Positions 5,610-6,209 of a stretch of 6,209 bases of DNA are shown here, piece after piece (position 1 is the first letter of the stretch; each line of letters opens with the position of its first letter). The stretch is from Draconibacterium orientale (GTDB lineage Bacteria; Bacteroidota; Bacteroidia; Bacteroidales; UBA12170). A model generated the notes under the pieces. That model did not search any database and had not been told where the DNA came from. It was given only the letters and a program-made list of their open reading frames with translations. The stretch lies in the NCBI GenBank assembly GCA_020718315.1, contig DYSK01000114.1, positions 1 through 6,209 on the forward strand, in the 5' to 3' direction. The position numbers and the translations under genes are program-made.

Positions 5610-5930
5610 ATGAACAATTATACAATTTCATGCTTCCCTAACCAAGAAGACGGAAAGGCGGCCTTGATTGAACTGAAAGGCGAGCTTTCAATTCAAAATA
5701 TCAAAGAAATAAAAGCCGAGATTGAAAAAACCATTGAAAAATTTGACGCTGTCGAATTCTTGATCTACGAGGCAACTATGATTGATTTGAGCATATTGCA
5801 ATACCTCATTTCGCTAAAAAAATCCGAAAAATTACTTCAAAAGACCTTCAAATTTTCTTTCGAATTGGACGAAGATTTAAATGAATTGATGAATCAAGTG
5901 GGATTTAAAAATATAGATGATTTAATTTAG
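5610..5930 (+). CDS. STAS-domain protein, anti-sigma-factor-antagonist-like
   Basis: A 106-residue cytoplasmic single-domain protein with the STAS fold of SpoIIAA, RsbV and related signalling proteins. The order is a beta strand KAALIELKGELSI (16-28), a helix (NIKEIKAEIEKTIEKF, 30-45), a strand (AVEFLIYEAT, 47-56), and the conserved loop and helix IDLSILQYLISL (58-69). Ser61 sits where SpoIIAA carries its phosphorylated serine (DSSGL), but the following Gly is Ile62. The C-terminal part is acidic (ELDEDLNELMNQVGF). Stand-alone STAS proteins of this kind also occur beside receiver and CheA genes, and here a CheY-like receiver gene follows after 97 bases on the same strand. Partner-switching or scaffolding inside a chemotaxis-like array is therefore possible, but the partner is not in the window. 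Start at ATG 5610 leaves a normal domain length. Confidence 0.85.
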   Translation: MNNYTISCFPNQEDGKAALIELKGELSIQNIKEIKAEIEKTIEKFDAVEFLIYEATMIDLSILQYLISLKKSEKLLQKTFKFSFELDEDLNELMNQVGFKNIDDLI

Positions 5931-5975
5931 CATTACAAACAACTGAAAGAGAGCCAAGACAATGACCATGTAATT

Positions 5976-5983
5976 TATTTTTG
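5976..5983 (+). promoter_or_regulatory. Weak candidate -7 box (TATTTTTG) before the receiver gene
   Basis: TATTTTTG fits TAnnTTTG and ends 44 bases before the ATG at 6028, but no -33 TTTG stands at the expected distance and the sequence is A/T-rich. It is also part of a small inverted repeat (TTTAT at 5974-5978 with ATAAA at 5985-5989). The receiver gene may instead be read from the STAS promoter. Confidence 0.2.
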
Positions 5984-6027
5984 GATAAATGGAATGGCTT
6001 TCAAAATTGACAAACAATTCAACACAA

Positions 6028-6209
6028 ATGAAGAAAACGATTTTAATTGTAGACGACTCCGAAAGCATTCGGAAACTGGTGCAATTCAATTTAAACAATG
6101 CCGGCTACTATGTTCTGGTTGCAAACAATGGGCAAGACGCCCTGAAATATTTCAATGGAGAAACCATTCATTTGCTATTGACAGACTTACACATGCCTAT
6201 TATGAACGG
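6028..6209 (+). CDS. CheY-like response regulator receiver domain, N-terminal part (cut by window edge)
   Basis: The frame from ATG at 6028 stays open to the edge, giving 60 codons plus two bases. It begins with a beta strand and the acidic pair KTILIVDDSESIRKLV (3-18), where Asp9 and Asp10 bind Mg2+. The phosphoacceptor is Asp53 in LLLTDLHMPIMNG (49-61), the usual D-x-x-M-P-x-x-x-G signature. A helix (SIRKLVQFNLNNAG) and strand (YYVLVANNGQDALKYF) lie between. The missing part holds the conserved Thr/Ser and Lys switch residues, and the edge hides whether a DNA-binding or enzymatic output domain follows; the sharp similarity to CheY-type starts and the STAS neighbour favour a stand-alone receiver in a CheA-type pathway. 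It is certainly a receiver domain. Confidence 0.93.
   Translation, partial: MKKTILIVDDSESIRKLVQFNLNNAGYYVLVANNGQDALKYFNGETIHLLLTDLHMPIMN

Noticed and set aside
5935..6019. Repeated ACAAACAAYT at 5935-5944 and 6010-6019
   Set aside because: Ten bases in A-rich intergenic DNA is within chance, with no third copy and no mobile-element context.

Overview
The window looks like chromosomal DNA of a member of the Bacteroidota, probably a flavobacterium-like organism. The evidence is AT-rich DNA, start codons mostly without a Shine-Dalgarno sequence, several matches to the Bacteroidota -7 promoter box TAnnTTTG, a type III glutamine synthetase, and a compact ECF sigma / anti-sigma / periplasmic-sensor cassette of the kind found in that phylum. 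There are no RNA genes, CRISPR repeats, insertion sequences or integrase genes, and no stretch over 300 bases lacks a gene.

Layout. Positions 1-5380 are read entirely on the minus strand. From right to left they hold: a short J-domain protein (5015-5380) followed after 3 bases by a 59-residue ribbon-helix-helix-like protein (4832-5011); a one-pass membrane protein of a conserved Bacteroidota family (4236-4769); an ECF sigma factor (3623-4171), its probable anti-sigma factor (3128-3589) and a secreted Spy/CpxP-like protein (2627-3082); a class IV PLP enzyme (1772-2593) overlapping by 13 bases a HAD-family hydrolase (1131-1784); and the N-terminal 322 codons of glutamine synthetase III (1-968, cut by the window edge). 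From 5610 the direction changes: a STAS-domain protein (5610-5930) is followed by the first 60 codons of a CheY-like response regulator (6028-6209, cut by the edge).

Functional picture. The sigma, anti-sigma and Spy-like genes read as one envelope-sensing unit: a cytoplasmic transcription factor, a membrane tether that holds it, and a periplasmic protein that may sense misfolding or metal. The STAS and receiver genes look like the start of a signalling or chemotaxis-type cluster continuing past the right edge. The class IV PLP enzyme and HAD protein form a tight metabolic pair of unknown substrate. Glutamine synthetase III is core nitrogen assimilation. The J-domain/RHH pair is the least explained unit and the best candidate for something not yet described, though nothing seen proves a special system.

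Start codons. Four reading frames extend upstream to TTG codons. For the anti-sigma, membrane and J-domain genes I chose internal ATG codons, because of homology (inferred) and because -7-like boxes overlap or lie downstream of the TTG in two cases. For the sigma factor TTG is the only start that preserves the expected N-terminus.
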